Positions 22,088 to 34,142 of a DNA stretch of 64,000 nt are shown piece after piece. The notes beneath the pieces are model-generated. The model had not been told where the DNA came from and ran no database searches. It saw only the letters and a list, made by a program, of their open reading frames with translations. The position numbers were made by a program, and so were the translations under genes. Each line of letters opens with the position of its first letter. Position 1 is the stretch's first letter. Origin of the DNA: Bryoerythrophyllum caledonicum (Eukaryota; Streptophyta; Bryopsida; Pottiales; Pottiaceae); NCBI GenBank assembly GCA_963971425.1, contig OZ020519.1, positions 12,106,028-12,170,027 of the forward strand. The letters are read 5' to 3'.

Positions 22088-22820
22088 AGTCATGCGGTGA
22101 AAAACAGGCCCATTTGTACTTGCGCTGGTGGAATCCAGTGAATCCATTTTCGAGGGATAAGTAGAGGTAGTACGCTTTCTTTGCTCACTGAATCCAAAAT
22201 TTCAGATATGTTGTGGCAGGACGGTTTCTGTAGGTGGACAAAGTTTGGAGATTGATCTATTGAACAAAGGACAGCCTTAGTTGATCGTTGACAAGGTGTC
22301 GCACGAGTACAGCATGTTTGGTGGAGTATTGTGAACCATCTAAACGCTACTGGCAGACAACACGCAGAGCGAGATAGTTATGAAGAAACAAAATTCAGTC
22401 CCTGTGGGTTTAAGCATGTGAACAGTACTTTTTCAGGTATATCGGAAAATGTGAAGCGGATTTATTCACATTGTTTTAAAAGCTTGACCTTATTTGAAGG
22501 ATGTAGTAAATGAGGATCGTTAACATGTAATTTGCAATTTTCAGTTGCATATAAAATTCCTATGTGCAAGATGAATTTTTCATCACGTTTTCAGTTTTTT
22601 TTCAAATTTCTATGTCCAAACCTTGGCCCACCTAGTTAGACTGGTTAAGGACAAGGGCCAAAACTACCAACTTGATAGCCTAAGTTCAGCCAATAATGAG
22701 ATGACCAACAAACAAATTAGCGCTTTGGAATCAATGTCACAACGTAAGTTTGGAGTCTCCCTACGGTGGTTTCAACGACAGTTGGAAAAAGGATCATGGA
22801 GTGAGTGTTGTTTTGACCCT
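22088..22820. other. Mostly gene-free; one exon-like frame
   Basis: On the plus strand 22622-22801 reads LAHLVRLVKDKGQNYQLDSL and continues to SMSQRKFGVSLRWFQRQLEKGSW just before a good donor (TGGA|GTGAGT). It looks coding but I cannot name it; a helix-turn-helix-like transposase exon is one guess. Nothing else supported. Confidence 0.25.
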
Positions 22821-23163
22821 TTAATCCCTTACCGCCCATGAAGCCCGAAATAGGACTCCGGAGGTGCTAAAGCTCAATTTGCATAAAATCCATGAGGAAT
22901 TAGGCTTCAAGATACTTGGTTCAGATTTGCGCATTGGTCACATGAACACTCTCCAACAATCAGATCATGATGAGGGTTGTTGTCGTACCACAAATTAATT
23001 TTTTTTGGTTAATTAGTGAGTGATCTTAAATATGACCAGTTAGATAGATACATGAGTTAGACCTAGACTAGTATTAACCCTTAAGGTAGATTAGAACTAG
23101 GAAAGTTAAAAGGTATTTTGAAAACCTTAAAGTAGCTAAAAGGTAGTCTAGGACCCGAATCCT

Positions 23164-23470
23164 AGCTGAAGTATACCAAGCCCGGGAAAAGAAATAGCCC
23201 GGACCTCAACATGAGGAGCTGGAATACAAGCCCGAAAAAGAAATAGCCCGGACCTCAACATGAGGAGCTAGAATATAAGCCCGGAAGAGGAAGAGCCCGG
23301 ACCTCAACAGGAGGAGCTGGAATACAAGCCCGGAAGAGGAAGAGCCCGGACCGCAATAGGAGGAGCTGGAATATAAGCCCGGAAGAGGAAGAGCCCGGAC
23401 CGCAACAGGAGGAGCTGGAGTACCAGCCCAGAAGAGGAAGAGCCCGGACCACAACAAGAGGAGCCGGAGG
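23164..23470. repeat. 49-bp tandem array, about six units
   Basis: GAGGAGCTGGAATAYAAGCC starts at 23213, 23262, 23311, 23360, 23409 and (varied) 23458, exactly 49 bp apart. The later units contain GGAAGAGGAAGAGCCCGGACC-like sequence. Since 49 is not a multiple of three, the array cannot keep one peptide frame, so it is not a protein repeat. Confidence 0.88.
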
Positions 23471-23629
23471 GAAAGTTCAAACAGCTCAAGTGCAAGTAGC
23501 CGGAGGGAAGCAATGTGGAGATACCCATTGAAACCTAAAGGCAACTTCTGAGGGTCTGAGCCGGAATATATAGGAAGCTGGAACTTGGGGAAGTAACCAG
23601 AATAGGAGGCGACATCCGCAGCACAGCCC

Positions 23630-23940
23630 GAAGGCACCAGCATCGACCAGACCGGAGGCACCAGCACCGACAGCCTAGAGGCACCAGCATCGACCAGCCC
23701 GGAGGCACCAACATCGACCAGCTCGGAGGCACCAACATCGACCAGCTCGGAGGCACCAACATCGACCAGCTCGGAGGCACCAACATCGACCAGCTCGGAG
23801 GCACCAACATCGACCAGTCCAGAGGCACCAACATCGATAGCCCGGAGGCACCAACACGGACAGCCCGGAGGCACCAACATCGACCAGCCCGGAGGCTCCA
23901 GCACCAATAGCCCGGAGGCACCAGCATCGACAACCTAGAG
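23630..23940. repeat. 24-bp tandem array
   Basis: Units of AACATCGACCAGCTCGGAGG plus CACC repeat with changes for about 12 copies. The middle five are almost identical. At 24 bp the unit keeps frame and gives eight-residue peptide repeats on either strand. I cannot tell whether it was ever translated. Confidence 0.85.
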
Positions 23941-24140
23941 GCGGAAACAGATAGAAGCCTAGAGGCTAGTACTACCAGGAACCCGAGGCGGACAAGCAAG
24001 AGGGAACTGAGAGAACAATCAACAGGAAGAGCAGGAGTATGGCCTCAACGAACCCGGTATTGTCCTCGGCGAAGGACATTTCCCCAATCATTTTGAAGGA
24101 CTCCTTGGAAATCACCGAGCTCTAGGAGGATGTCCTTCGT

Positions 24141-26031
24141 ATGGGATGTCTCTCCCTTCTTGACTTCGGTTGGAGTTTTTGTGTAGAGTCAACCGTACAA
24201 GAGTTGCGACATGATCCATTACCGGAACCCGAGGGAGATAACATCCGAGCTTGCCCAGATCGTTGGACAATGGGAAGGTGGCAGGAGGTGTACAATTTTC
24301 CACGACAAGGGGCGGGCTGGACGAGTTTGAAGAAGGAGGAGTACGTCAAGGGACGTTTCAGCACCAAGGATGCTAAGAATGGCTATGGGTTGAAGAAGTG
24401 CCTTCACCCTCGAGCCAAACGGGTCTTCTCATTCCTCGTACCTATTCTACACCCTAAAAAATCCACCCGAGTTACGGTCACCCTTGCTAACACCATGTAT
24501 GGATCCTATCTTGGAGAGAGGGTGGTGAATTGGGCCATCATAGTGAAGCACATGGTGCTCCGCTTAACGAAGAGTGTCAACAACGCTAAGCGATCGCCAC
24601 TCTGCCCTTTCTTGATTCACCTCTATCACTACTTCAAGGAGACCACTCCGTAGGAGACCATGGCATATGGGACTCATCTTATGATGAAGAAGTTCGGCGG
24701 ATCGGAATCGAAGTCCGAACCAAGATTGGAAGGAGGGAATAGCTCATTACAGTAAGAGGGGGAGGCTATCCACCCTTCCAAGCCCCAAAAACAGAGACAA
24801 GGAGGAGCACCATCCACCCGAGCTAGAGTTGCGGTCCGTGCAGCAGCTACAGGGCCAGCTCAACTTGGAGGTAAGACTTACCGTGCAACAAAGTTGGTAG
24901 ATGCCCTTCGATTGTGTGTGGATGACACGGAAAAGACTCTAGGACAGGTGAGCATCCTGGTAGACAATCCTACCAGCCAAGGACCGATCGCCGCGGTTAA
25001 AGAGAATATGGAGGAGCCAGTGACCTCTGCACCATGGAGCAAAAGATCAACCGGCTCACCTTCGATATGACGAAGATGAAGAGCCGAGCATTGGAAGGAG
25101 AGAAGAACCACAAGGAGCCTCTTCTCCAAGCCTGTGCTTCGGCATCAACATTAGAGCAGGTAGAGGAGGCATTACACTTACCTGCAGATGTAGTACTAAA
25201 GGCCAAGATGTTTGATGCATGATTGAAGAGGGATGACGACATTTCCAGCAAGAGGGTGATTGCCTTCATGATGGAGCAGACGGTGAAGGTTGAGGCGGCT
25301 TATGCCAACATGAGATTGTTGGTGAACAATCTCACTCACATCCTACCCAAATTTGTGAAGACTCCGACAACTCGGATAAAGATGGAGATTTGGGCTCGGA
25401 GACCAATTTGGAGGAGCGTAGGACAGGTGATCATGGCCCTCGGACAGAGAACGATGTGGTGGATCTTGACAACCCGGATATGCCCTCTCAACCCCCGAGC
25501 TTGAGAGTTTCTACAGGACCATCGCCTTCGAAGATCACCACACAGACACCTAGTGATTGGAAGGAAAGCCCGGGTGTTGCAATGGAGCTTCCATCCTCGG
25601 TCCATCCTCGTCAATTGCCACTCGGTGACCCCGTTCGCTCTACAACCGTTGTGGCCCCTTTGCAGAGCATGCTTCGACTCGGGAAGACCGCAAGTGAGAG
25701 TTCCACTTACTTGCACCCCCCGGTACGGACATCCGGATAAGATGTCATCATGGAAACTCTGAGCCAGGTATCGATCCTTCCAACACAGTCCGGGCTTCTT
25801 CCGGGCACGACTACCGTATCACTCACTCCGGACGGTTCGGATAGGTCCTTGCCTTCAAAGGAAACCTTGCTTAGGGCATTCGCTTCCCAACCAGAGCATT
25901 CTGTTGATAGGTTAGCGTCATTGGTAACGCTTGCGATGGCCGCACCCACCCCAACTTCAAGTCGGAGCACCAAGAAGCGGAAGAGAAGAGAAGAGAGGAA
26001 GAGACTCGAGGAGTTGGCCCGGAAGTAGGGT
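24141..26031 (+). pseudogene. Relic coding region of the 6.3 kb element
   Basis: Plus-strand stretches have clear coding character. The first contains RVTVTLANTMYGSYLGERVV then NWAIIVKHMVLRL and CPFLIHLYHYFKE, a pattern I associate with gag-like or unknown proteins of plant mobile elements. Later stretches are acidic and coiled-coil-like (MEQKINRLTFDMTKMKSRAL) and end in a Lys/Arg/Glu-rich tail. No polymerase, integrase or transposase core is visible. The region is broken in several places and I treat it as a fossil. Confidence 0.45.
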
Positions 26032-27387
26032 CAGAATCTTGGTTTGTAGGTCACTGTTCATTCCGGGATTTGGCCTCTGGTTTGACTTGGGTTTTGACTT
26101 GGTTTTGCCTTGGGATTTGTGTAATAAGATATCTTCTGATTGGGCATATGAAGTTAGTGGGGAATGGCGGCCACCGCCGTCAAGGGTAGTTAATGCCGTT
26201 GTTTTTAGTTAGAAGGCATCGTTTGCTTTTGGCGTTTTTGTGAGTTTTTGGCAGTATAAGTGAGGAGTCTCTTGGCACCTCTCTTCACTGCTTGATGTGT
26301 GTATTTGCTTTTAGTTTAATTCTAAACCTACGCTCTCAAAGCCTTCTATGGTTGGAGAGCTTGGATTCTATACATGACTATGAGTAACATTTTAAGTAGT
26401 CCGCTCCTTAGTTCAGTCTAACCTTCTCATTGTTGTTTCCTTGCTCTATTAATTAGAGTAGTTAGATACGGTGGGAATAACAGGTGAGACAACGGGAGGG
26501 TTGGAGAGGCGTGAATCTGAAATTATCCATATGTTGTTGTTTCCTTGTGCCATCACTTAGAACAAGTTAAAGTAAGATGGAAATAAGAGGTGAGGCAATA
26601 AATGTTTAACGAATGACGAGGTGGGAGTGACGGGTGAGGAAGGAGTCTTGATATGTATTGTGTAACCTATCGATGGCAGGATGTAGCCGGTTGTGAGGAT
26701 CAACCTTTGGTCGGATGGTTGATCCATAGGAGTGTGGCATTACTTTAGCGTCAAATCTGATTCTAGTCTTGTCCTTTGTGCGGATGTCTATTGGGGAGGA
26801 CTAAACCCAAGACTATGTGCTAAAGACGGAATAGGACTTGGTTTGATCCCTTATGCGGATGTCTATGCGACTATAACCAAAAACTACTCTAACAACTCAG
26901 ATTATCTTGAGAGAAGGAAGGAGATCCAACTAATCCCTTTGTGCTGATGTCTATTGGAGTAATAGGAGGAGGACTTTGTTCACTGAAGGAAAGGAGTAGA
27001 GTCGGTGGTCCCTTGTGCGGATGTCTATGTGGACCAGCTAGATAATACTCTTTTAGCCGTTCCGAGGTAAAGGAAAAACTAATTGCTCGGGTGGTAGGTA
27101 GGTAAACCACGTGCTTGCCACGAGAGTAGTGTTAGTCCTTAAGGCCTAAGGGCCTTATCCCCCTTACGGAGAAAAACACAGTGAAACCACAACCATTCCA
27201 AGTGAGAAGGTAGTAGTGGTCGGAAAGAAGGTGAGGAAGGATAGTCGTTACTTGTGTTGACACTAAAATCTTTGTGAGTCCACGGACCATCGGTCGTGGT
27301 GATATATCCTATCCGCGTGCTAACGTACACCGGACGTCTATAGTATACATATGTATAAAGCTATAAGAATAGACTAACTAAAACCGA
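26032..27387. other. Non-coding interior of the 6.3 kb element
   Basis: No gene supported. A loose repeat of TTGTGCGGATGTCTAT occurs near 26775, 26850, 26940 and 27015. Confidence 0.5.
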
Positions 27388-27540
27388 GCCAAGTAGGATC
27401 CTACCCAAGGATCCTTCTCCTACCCGGGCCAAGTAGGATCCTACCCAAGGATCCTTCTCTCATCCGGGCCAAGTAGGATCCTATCCAAGGATCCTTCTCC
27501 CATCCGGGCCAAATAGGCTCCTACCCGGGGAAGGCACTTG
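27388..27540. repeat. 40-bp tandem array, four units
   Basis: GCCAAGTAGGATCCTACCCA starts at 27388, 27428, 27468 and 27508. Each unit contains the small palindromes GGATCC and AAGGATCCTT. Confidence 0.85.
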
Positions 27541-28619
27541 TACAGAGAGCGGGGTGGTGGGTGTAATTAACGCTCAGACCTTGTGGTCTAGACCTTTCTT
27601 TTCTTTCCTTTGATGTATCTATTGTGGTATACTTAACATTGTACAGATCTAGGCTTGTTGTTAGTCGTAGTTCTCGAGGATTCTCTGTGGGAACGAATAC
27701 CTAAGGGTATCTTTTGTGTTAAGATGTAAATACTTGCCAACACGTAGTACGACAGTTGTCTACATTGATGAACAAGGACCCTAAGACAGTGAACAAACGG
27801 AGTGACGGACAACACTTTTTAGTGGACAATTGCGTGTAAAAAAAATGTATAACCTCTAAATCGAATTTACAACTTACCCCATGGTAAAACACGTGTGATG
27901 ACACATCATACCACTTTCCACGTCACTGTATAGGGCCGGGCGCGCGTCAAGCGCGTCAGGCGCGCACCTTGGTGCTGCGGGCCGCGTGCGCAGCATTTGA
28001 AAGCATTGGATTAAAAACAATAATCCAAGTTCTTGAATTGATTAGGATCATTAACATCTTGGGCTTAGTGTACAAAATAAAGAGAAGGGTAATGCACTCT
28101 ACAATTTAATTCTTTGGATCGTTTTATTTCCTTTGCTAATAAGTTTTCTTACACAGGTAGCAAAATTAGATATAAGATTGTAAAGAACTCAAGCCTTTTA
28201 TAAACAAAGTGCTAGTTGCATGATTCTCTAAGGCTATGATTTCAAAATGCTAAAAAATTAGAAAGAAAGATCTCCTCGGGACCCTAAATCCTAAGATGGC
28301 TTTGTAACCCTAAACCCTAAATCTGAAATCCTTGATTACTTGGAGCCCCATTACAAGTAGATCATAAAATTACAAAAAATATATTGAAAATAGACCAAAT
28401 TTTATGAAATTCCTCAAGAAAAAATGTGTATAAATGTTCCATTAATCTTATATTTTTGTTTTGTGATGATCTTGTGTTGGATTAATAAGTACTCTATATA
28501 TCATGCCTAAAAATAAATAATATATGGAATTAGTCAAAATGATGGAATTTGTGGATTTAAATTCTTCAAAAAAAATTTAGTCGTATTGGACTGGCATACA
28601 AGGGTCAGACATGCTTTTA

Positions 28620-29115
28620 GTGGTATGAAGTTCATGTCCACAATGAACCCAACTTCCAACCTGTACATGTGCGCGACCCTACAAGCGTGCGCGCCGAGCA
28701 CCCTATGCGCTCGCGCCCAACCCTTATTGGTATGCGCTTGCCCAATATAGATACTCGCTCGACTCTTTTATATACGCACCCGACGCATTTAGTGGTGTCA
28801 GTGGTGTGAAGTTCATGTCCAAAAGAAACCCAACTTCCAATCCGTGCACACGCACGACCTTATAGGTGTGCGCTCGATTCCTTTTGGTACGCGGCCAGCC
28901 CCCTAAGTGCGCGCGCCCTGATCCTTGTGCGCACACGCCTGATCTACGTACGTGCGCGCCCGACCCCTTTATACAGGTGCCTGACCACCTTGTGCGCCCG
29001 ACCCATTTTGGTATGCTCCCAAGCCTTCTTGGTACGCGTCCAGCCCTCTGAGCGCGCGCGCGCCCAACCCTTGTACACGCTCGCCCGACCCTTGTCTGCA
29101 CGCGCGCGACCCTCT
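28620..29115. repeat. GC-rich degenerate repeat with alternating GCGCGC blocks
   Basis: Many imperfect units of the form GYGCGCGCYCGACCC.. separated by TTGGTAYGC. A longer unit including AAGTTCATGTCCAMAANGAA appears twice (about 28627 and 28810). This is the low-complexity part of the right end of the 6.3 kb element and probably the cause of the gap beside its other copy. Confidence 0.7.
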
Positions 29116-29930
29116 AGTCTACGTGTCAACCACGTAGATGCCTTCGTGGTAGTGGGTAAATTGATTTACCTATTGTCATGGTCAAACCAGTATTGGCCCT
29201 TTTCGAACGGACAACAACCTCTATCAGACGGACAGTCGGATGGACGTATACAACTGAATGGACGGACGCCGGAACAACCCTCATCATGATTTGGATTTAT
29301 AGAACTCTTGGAAAAGCTAGGAATACAACACCCCTTACATCAAGTGCACTAAACTGTAGTGAATACCATGCCACATACTATGTTGTATTTCACACACATG
29401 CACATTGATTTTGGTCTTAAATTTTGATTGAACTTTGTCTTTAAGACATTCTTCACTGTTTTGTGATTGTTGATCTTTCTCCTTGCATATGAAACTTCCT
29501 TTTTTATTTGTGTAAGGTTGGAACATTTTTGTATACAATCAAGTAGAAATTTTTAAAAAAAAACACCAATGATTGTGTATAAATATTTTCTTCACATATG
29601 ATATGTGAATGCAAAGCTATCAACCTCGTGCACATGTGAACCGCTCTAATTCAAAGGTAAAAAAATTCTTGCAAGAATCTATTGATGGTAAAAGTAGTAC
29701 AACCTCCAAAATCCACTACAAATATACGGTACCTTTAAACACTATAATCTATTCCATCAACCGTTGGATGTTGTGCAAAAGCGACCTAAAGTTCAGGTCA
29801 TGGATTAAGTTCAATTTTGTAAGGTAAGATATTAATATTAGGCATTGTATTTCCATAAAATCCAGTTCAAAGAAAAAATTAGCTCAAATCTTGGTTTTTG
29901 TAGAAACATATCTGGGCGGTAATGGGTTAA

Positions 29931-30572
29931 GGTCTACAAGGCCTTGGGAGGGTTGATTTTGGTGTGTTGCTATGTTGTATGAAGGTTACTCTTGGTGCTC
30001 TTTTACCATGATTGGCCTTTATTGTCAGGGTCTTCAGAATGCACTTTGAGCTCCACGAGAGCTTTCCAACACCTCCTCTTGATGTGTAATCGATGCAGAC
30101 GTTGGCAAACTATAGTGATTTCACTGTAGCGGGGTAGCAATGAAATGTGTCCATTGTGTAGATGATACTCAACATAAGCTATTACCTTTAAATACAAAAA
30201 TTGAACTAAGTAAAAAACAAACATTACATTCATGCCAACCCTCTGAAAGAAACAAAGCTCTTCCTTGCATCTAATGAATCTCAATTGTGATGTCTAGAAA
30301 ATTGTAACAGAATCTGAAAGTGTTCACAAGTTTTTCCAACACCTTTTTGATATTTCACAAAAAAGTGTCAAATTTAAAGTGTAAACAATAGCATCATTTG
30401 TATTTCACTAAACATGTTTAAATTAGTGCCATCTGCTCTAATTAATTTTAAAACTGACACAACTTAATACTCTCAACGAATATTTTTTGAAATTTATTTT
30501 CAAATATACTCTAGCATCAATGCCTTTTTTAGTTGGAAAAGAAAATCACCTTCAGAAACAAGTTATGGCCTT
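29931..30572. other. Gene-free stretch
   Basis: No supported gene or repeat end. Confidence 0.45.
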
Positions 30573-31122
30573 TAAGGTAGAGGCAACCAATTCCAATCAG
30601 CCACCCAATTTCGATCAGTAGAGTATGCATGGCATGGTGCATGAAAATGGCAAATGCATGAAATGGCACATGAAGTGACCCAAAATAGATAATTCAAAAT
30701 ATGAAAACACCGGTCATTATCGGCATTGGATCATGAAGTGTGCAACTTTGGGTTGCTCCACCTCAATTGAGCTCTCATTGGTGGCCTTATCTCGAAAGTC
30801 AAACACATTGATCGGCATTGGGTACCCTCCATGAGTTGGTTATCCACGGCATGTCTTCTCTCTTTTTACTCACTCTCACTCATTGGCATTGGGCAAAGGA
30901 GGGCACCAAATCTCACCTACTCTAGAGTGTGATTTTGGGCTCCGGTGATTTCTGGGCTTCAAAATTCTATATCAATTGCAAATCTTTGTGATTAAACTTG
31001 AAAAAATATTTGTTGAGTTTCATTCCTAATTCCGCATCTTTCTACCTAAATGTTTTTTGACATACAATTTCATTTGAGTCCTGAAGTGGCTTAAGCGATC
31101 CAAATTGGGTGCCTCTACCTTA
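30573..31122. mobile_element. MITE with TA target duplication (second copy)
   Basis: Inverse of 2734-3277, flanked by TA, with ends AGGTAGAGGCAACCAATTCC and GGGTGCCTCTACCT. No coding capacity. Confidence 0.75.
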
Positions 31123-33015
31123 GTATTGGTGACACTACTGTAGTTATCATTTCTAGCCCTTTGGAAGTTGTGCGCGCACAGTTACACATTTTGATGATGA
31201 GGATGCAGGTTGAGGTCAACTTTTTAGAGAACATGCTTTCCAGACCGTAGCTGCTGATTGAGTAGAAAGATTCCCAGTTTTGGAACAAGAAGCTCAGATG
31301 ACAATAGTGTCTCAAGGAAACAGGGCCTCGTGCAGTTGAACAAAGCGATTACAGCGATTCTTCAGAAGCTGCTGCTGCTGTTGTTGGATTGAATGATCCA
31401 AGTTCACTCACTCAGGGCGTCTGTCCCCAAAAACTGGCATTGACTCCGCATTTCCCAAGGCAATGACGTGTCCAAGTGACTGTAGGGAGCAAATTATAGG
31501 CCCGCCTTTCAAGAGTACGATGTCCGCACCTTTTCCATCTATCTAGTGTCAGCCCAAAACCCTCAGACATGTTTGTAGTGTAACATCAGTGAGCTAGCTG
31601 TGAAAGCCCTTGTTTTATCATTCGCTTGTCCATGTGCATCATGTTCAACAGCCTCTGCGCCTCAATCATCAAATTGCAATGCCCGAGCTAGACTGACATC
31701 AAATTTGCAGTCATGAATCACGTTTTGAGCTTCATCCCAACGTAAAAAACCTCGCATCTACACACCTCTCAAGGTAACCAATCAGAGAAGAAGCCTGTTG
31801 CTTTCCAAGGCTACTCTATGTCATTGAATTGATGTGAACTTGATATTCTATTTGAGTCACAATTGTTGACATGAGAGAAATTGAAGGTAAATCTCTTTCC
31901 AGGTCAGAGGGCAATCAGACCTTACTGGCAGAGCTATCATTTGAAGCTACAGATGCTGTGGTTATTCACAGTGCCTTGAATCAATATTTAATTTTAAAAA
32001 AATTAGACGAACTTTACTTGCCAAGAAGCAACCAGAAAGAATCAATTGCTTTCAATTGCTCATACTTAAACCATCTAAAAGCTGAGATGACGCTTCAAAC
32101 CACGAAACACTTGACCTCTTCTCTAAAAACATTTGATGAGATATGAACACTTGAGGGTTAATTGAGTGTCACCTTATACAACTGCAAAAACTCCTTCCTA
32201 GGACGAGAGCAGGATGTATGCTGTTGCAGTTGTACGTGATTGACTGCGCTGACAGGAGAGAGGTACATGAATTTACCACAGATTGTAACTTGTTTTTGTG
32301 TTCTGTTGTTTTCCTTGCCATATCCTCGAAGTGAATGCGAGAGACGGTGTTGGAGGAAGACAATGAGATGGATCTTCAGAGTACACTTCCCACTGATGAG
32401 GTCCGTTTCAAGATACAAAATGCCATGTTAGTAGTTGCATGTCTTACCCATGGCCGACAACTTAAGCAATGTGCATATATGCAAAGCCCAAATAATGACA
32501 CATGTAATGATCAATAGAATTATAATTTCAACCCAAGTGGTTTCATATTTTTCAGATGGAATGTGAACTTAGTGCAAGTGGGTTGAATATGACATTGTCT
32601 ATGATCATGGAATGGTTACTTCGAGTCTTTGCTGTGAAGCAAAAGACATCTCTAGTCCACTATCCTTCGAGCTGGTTCACAGCCTAAACGTGTGGTCTGA
32701 ACCAATGGAAGCATCTCTCGAGGTGACGGAGAGGCAGTGCTGTGAATGTTCGGCAAAAGGTTTACAGAACTATCTCACATGGAGCTCCGTATCATTCTCT
32801 TAGGATTAACCTAAGTTCGGCATACCTATCTGTAGTTGAGATGTAGCTTTCCAGCTAGTCCTGTGGTTCAGGAATGTAACGTGATTTCTACAACGATTCA
32901 ACACTTGTTCTTCGAATTCCAATGAGCTGATAACAATCAATCTGAAAAAGAGTTTCTGGTTGGAGGTTTCTACCATTGCACACATTCATGATACTCAACG
33001 GGTCAATCAACGCCG
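31123..33015. other. No gene supported
   Basis: Frames on both strands look weakly coding (for example 31871-32146 plus, and 32335-32420 plus with EEDNEMDLQSTLPTDEVRFK), but none shows a family motif or a consistent splice chain. 32455-32580 is a relative of 3935-4080. A CTG run sits near 31370. Confidence 0.35.
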
Positions 33016-33630
33016 TCAAGCTTGCCCTGCTTTAGCCGCTTCACCGATGAAGAAAGGAACATGTTTGTCCACTTCAAATTCCCAAGGGTAGGGGTCCTCC
33101 CAGTCTTGCTCACGCCAGCTAGAATGTGTTTCAGCGTCGCCAATCTTAAAACATCTTCGGGGCTCAGCTATGGGAAGGAATTCGACTACAATTTCCATGT
33201 CAATGCTCTTGATGAGCCTGCCAGCCAACAAGTTGATGGGGAAGTGTATCTGATTCAAAACAAATTAGAACCAGAGTGACAAGTACCTTACTAAAGATTG
33301 ATGCATACTGTACAAGACACTACATTTTCTCCTCGCGTTGTGCATGAGTACCGCTAATCCGCTCTTTAGCCGCTCATGGAGGTAGGCTGGCCAACAAGCT
33401 GGGGAAAACCATTAATCAAGAAGCTATTTACCTATTTTCTTAAATTCCCAATCGTTACTGCCGGATGCAAATTGTACACGCGCGGAACCACGGTTGATGT
33501 TCTCGAGTGTTGTGTTTGGCGCCTCATGTGTCAACAATGCGCGCTGCAGATTGCGGCCGTCTGTAAGGATAAGCCGTACTTGATCTAGTTCTTCTTTCTC
33601 CTCATCGCGTCCCTTCCCTACGTCGAAAAC
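33016..33630 (-). CDS. Three 3' exons of an unrecognised spliced gene
   Basis: Three exons join with correct splice signals and phases: 33432-33630 (acceptor CTTAG, donor AATAG|GTAAAT), 33352-33398 (acceptor CCCCAG, donor TAGCG|GTACTC) and 33016-33249 (acceptor ATCAG, ending at a stop). Together they give about 159 residues. These include ELDQVRLILTDGRNLQRALL and RGSARVQFASGSNDWEFKKI, then CWPAYLHERLKSGLA, and finally IDMEIVVEFLPIAEPRRCF and WEDPYPWEFEVDKHVPFF. I do not recognise the family. Directly upstream in the same frame is MMLLLEVGSTHTA followed by a TAG. Either the true upstream exon is elsewhere, or a start exon has been lost to a stop and this is a decaying copy. The intact phases argue for a real host gene. 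Confidence 0.6.
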
Positions 33631-34142
33631 CTAAGCTGTGTGAGTACTACCGACCTCGAGGAGCAACATCATGGTCCGGAAAGTAAACTAAAAATATGTA
33701 TATCGGAACTGTTCCCCTGATTGTAAGGCTTCATCCAGCCAAAAATCCTTCTACGCATGATGAATGCACAATTTGCACAATGATTGTACATATCGCCAAC
33801 ATACGTTGAAAATCATCCAAAGAAGGACATGATCATTCACCGAAATACTCAAGGTGATCTCAGGACGTCCCATGCAGTCTAAACGTTCGATCGAAGGAAC
33901 TCTCAGACCTTTTCACAAAACACATGACGCAATACGGCGAGTGATCGCCGAGCGAAGGGCCGCTCGATCTCATCACCACACTTGCACACAAAACTTAAAC
34001 ATCACGCGAGTACTTCTTCACGATTGCATGCCCGAAACAAAGTCGCGAATATCTCTTGCACGGGATCAACTGTTTCACGGGATCAAGGAACATAATATTA
34101 TTAGCTTAATATTTACAGACTTGTGAGCTCGCACTAACTCGT
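33631..34142. other. No gene supported
   Basis: A 90-codon plus frame at 33854-34126 (Arg/His-rich, DAIRRVIAERRAARSHHH) is the only notable frame, and I cannot support it. The upstream exons of the neighbouring gene were not found here. Confidence 0.35.

Larger units (their letters stand above)
22972..29282. mobile_element. 6.3 kb unclassified mobile element with 8-bp target duplication
   Basis: Flanked by ATCATGAT on both sides (22964-22971 and 29283-29290). Its ends are short inverted repeats, GAGGGTTGTT on the left and AACAACCCTC on the right. An 8-bp duplication suggests a hAT-like mechanism. The ends can also be read as TG..CA with a 6-bp duplication (TCATGA), which would fit an LTR-type element, but I see no long terminal direct repeats. 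The interior holds several tandem arrays and relic coding stretches and looks non-functional. A second copy of its right end lies at 47050-47218. Confidence 0.7.
22821..29930 (+). mobile_element. TTAA-type MITE split by a 6.3 kb insertion
   Basis: The left part (22821-22971) starts TTAATCCCTTACCGCCCATG. The right part (29283-29930) ends CTGGGCGGTAATGGGTTAA. Laid end to end they match the whole copy at 8933-9922, which reads ATCAGATCATGATTTGGATT across the break point. The host MITE was therefore intact before the large element landed. Confidence 0.82.

Noticed and set aside
23164-23940. CRISPR-like array
   Set aside because: Units are directly adjacent without unique spacers, and the genome is eukaryotic.
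23206-23999. Long minus-strand repeat proteins (GASELVDV and LLLLRSGLFLFRA types)
   Set aside because: They are translations of the 24-bp and 49-bp arrays; the 49-bp array changes frame each unit.
28265-28330. Interstitial telomere repeat (CCCTAAA)
   Set aside because: Only two adjacent units; too short to mean more than chance.
22972-29282. Calling the 6.3 kb element an LTR retrotransposon outright
   Set aside because: TG..CA-like ends are possible, but no long direct terminal repeats or polymerase were seen, and the 8-bp duplication fits a DNA element as well.
31330-31860. Pentatricopeptide-like fragment on the minus strand
   Set aside because: A faint resemblance in one short segment only, with several stops and no second repeat.
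33016-33279. Plus-strand frame over the last exon of the spliced gene
   Set aside because: The minus strand has matching splice sites and phases across three exons; the plus frame has no such support.
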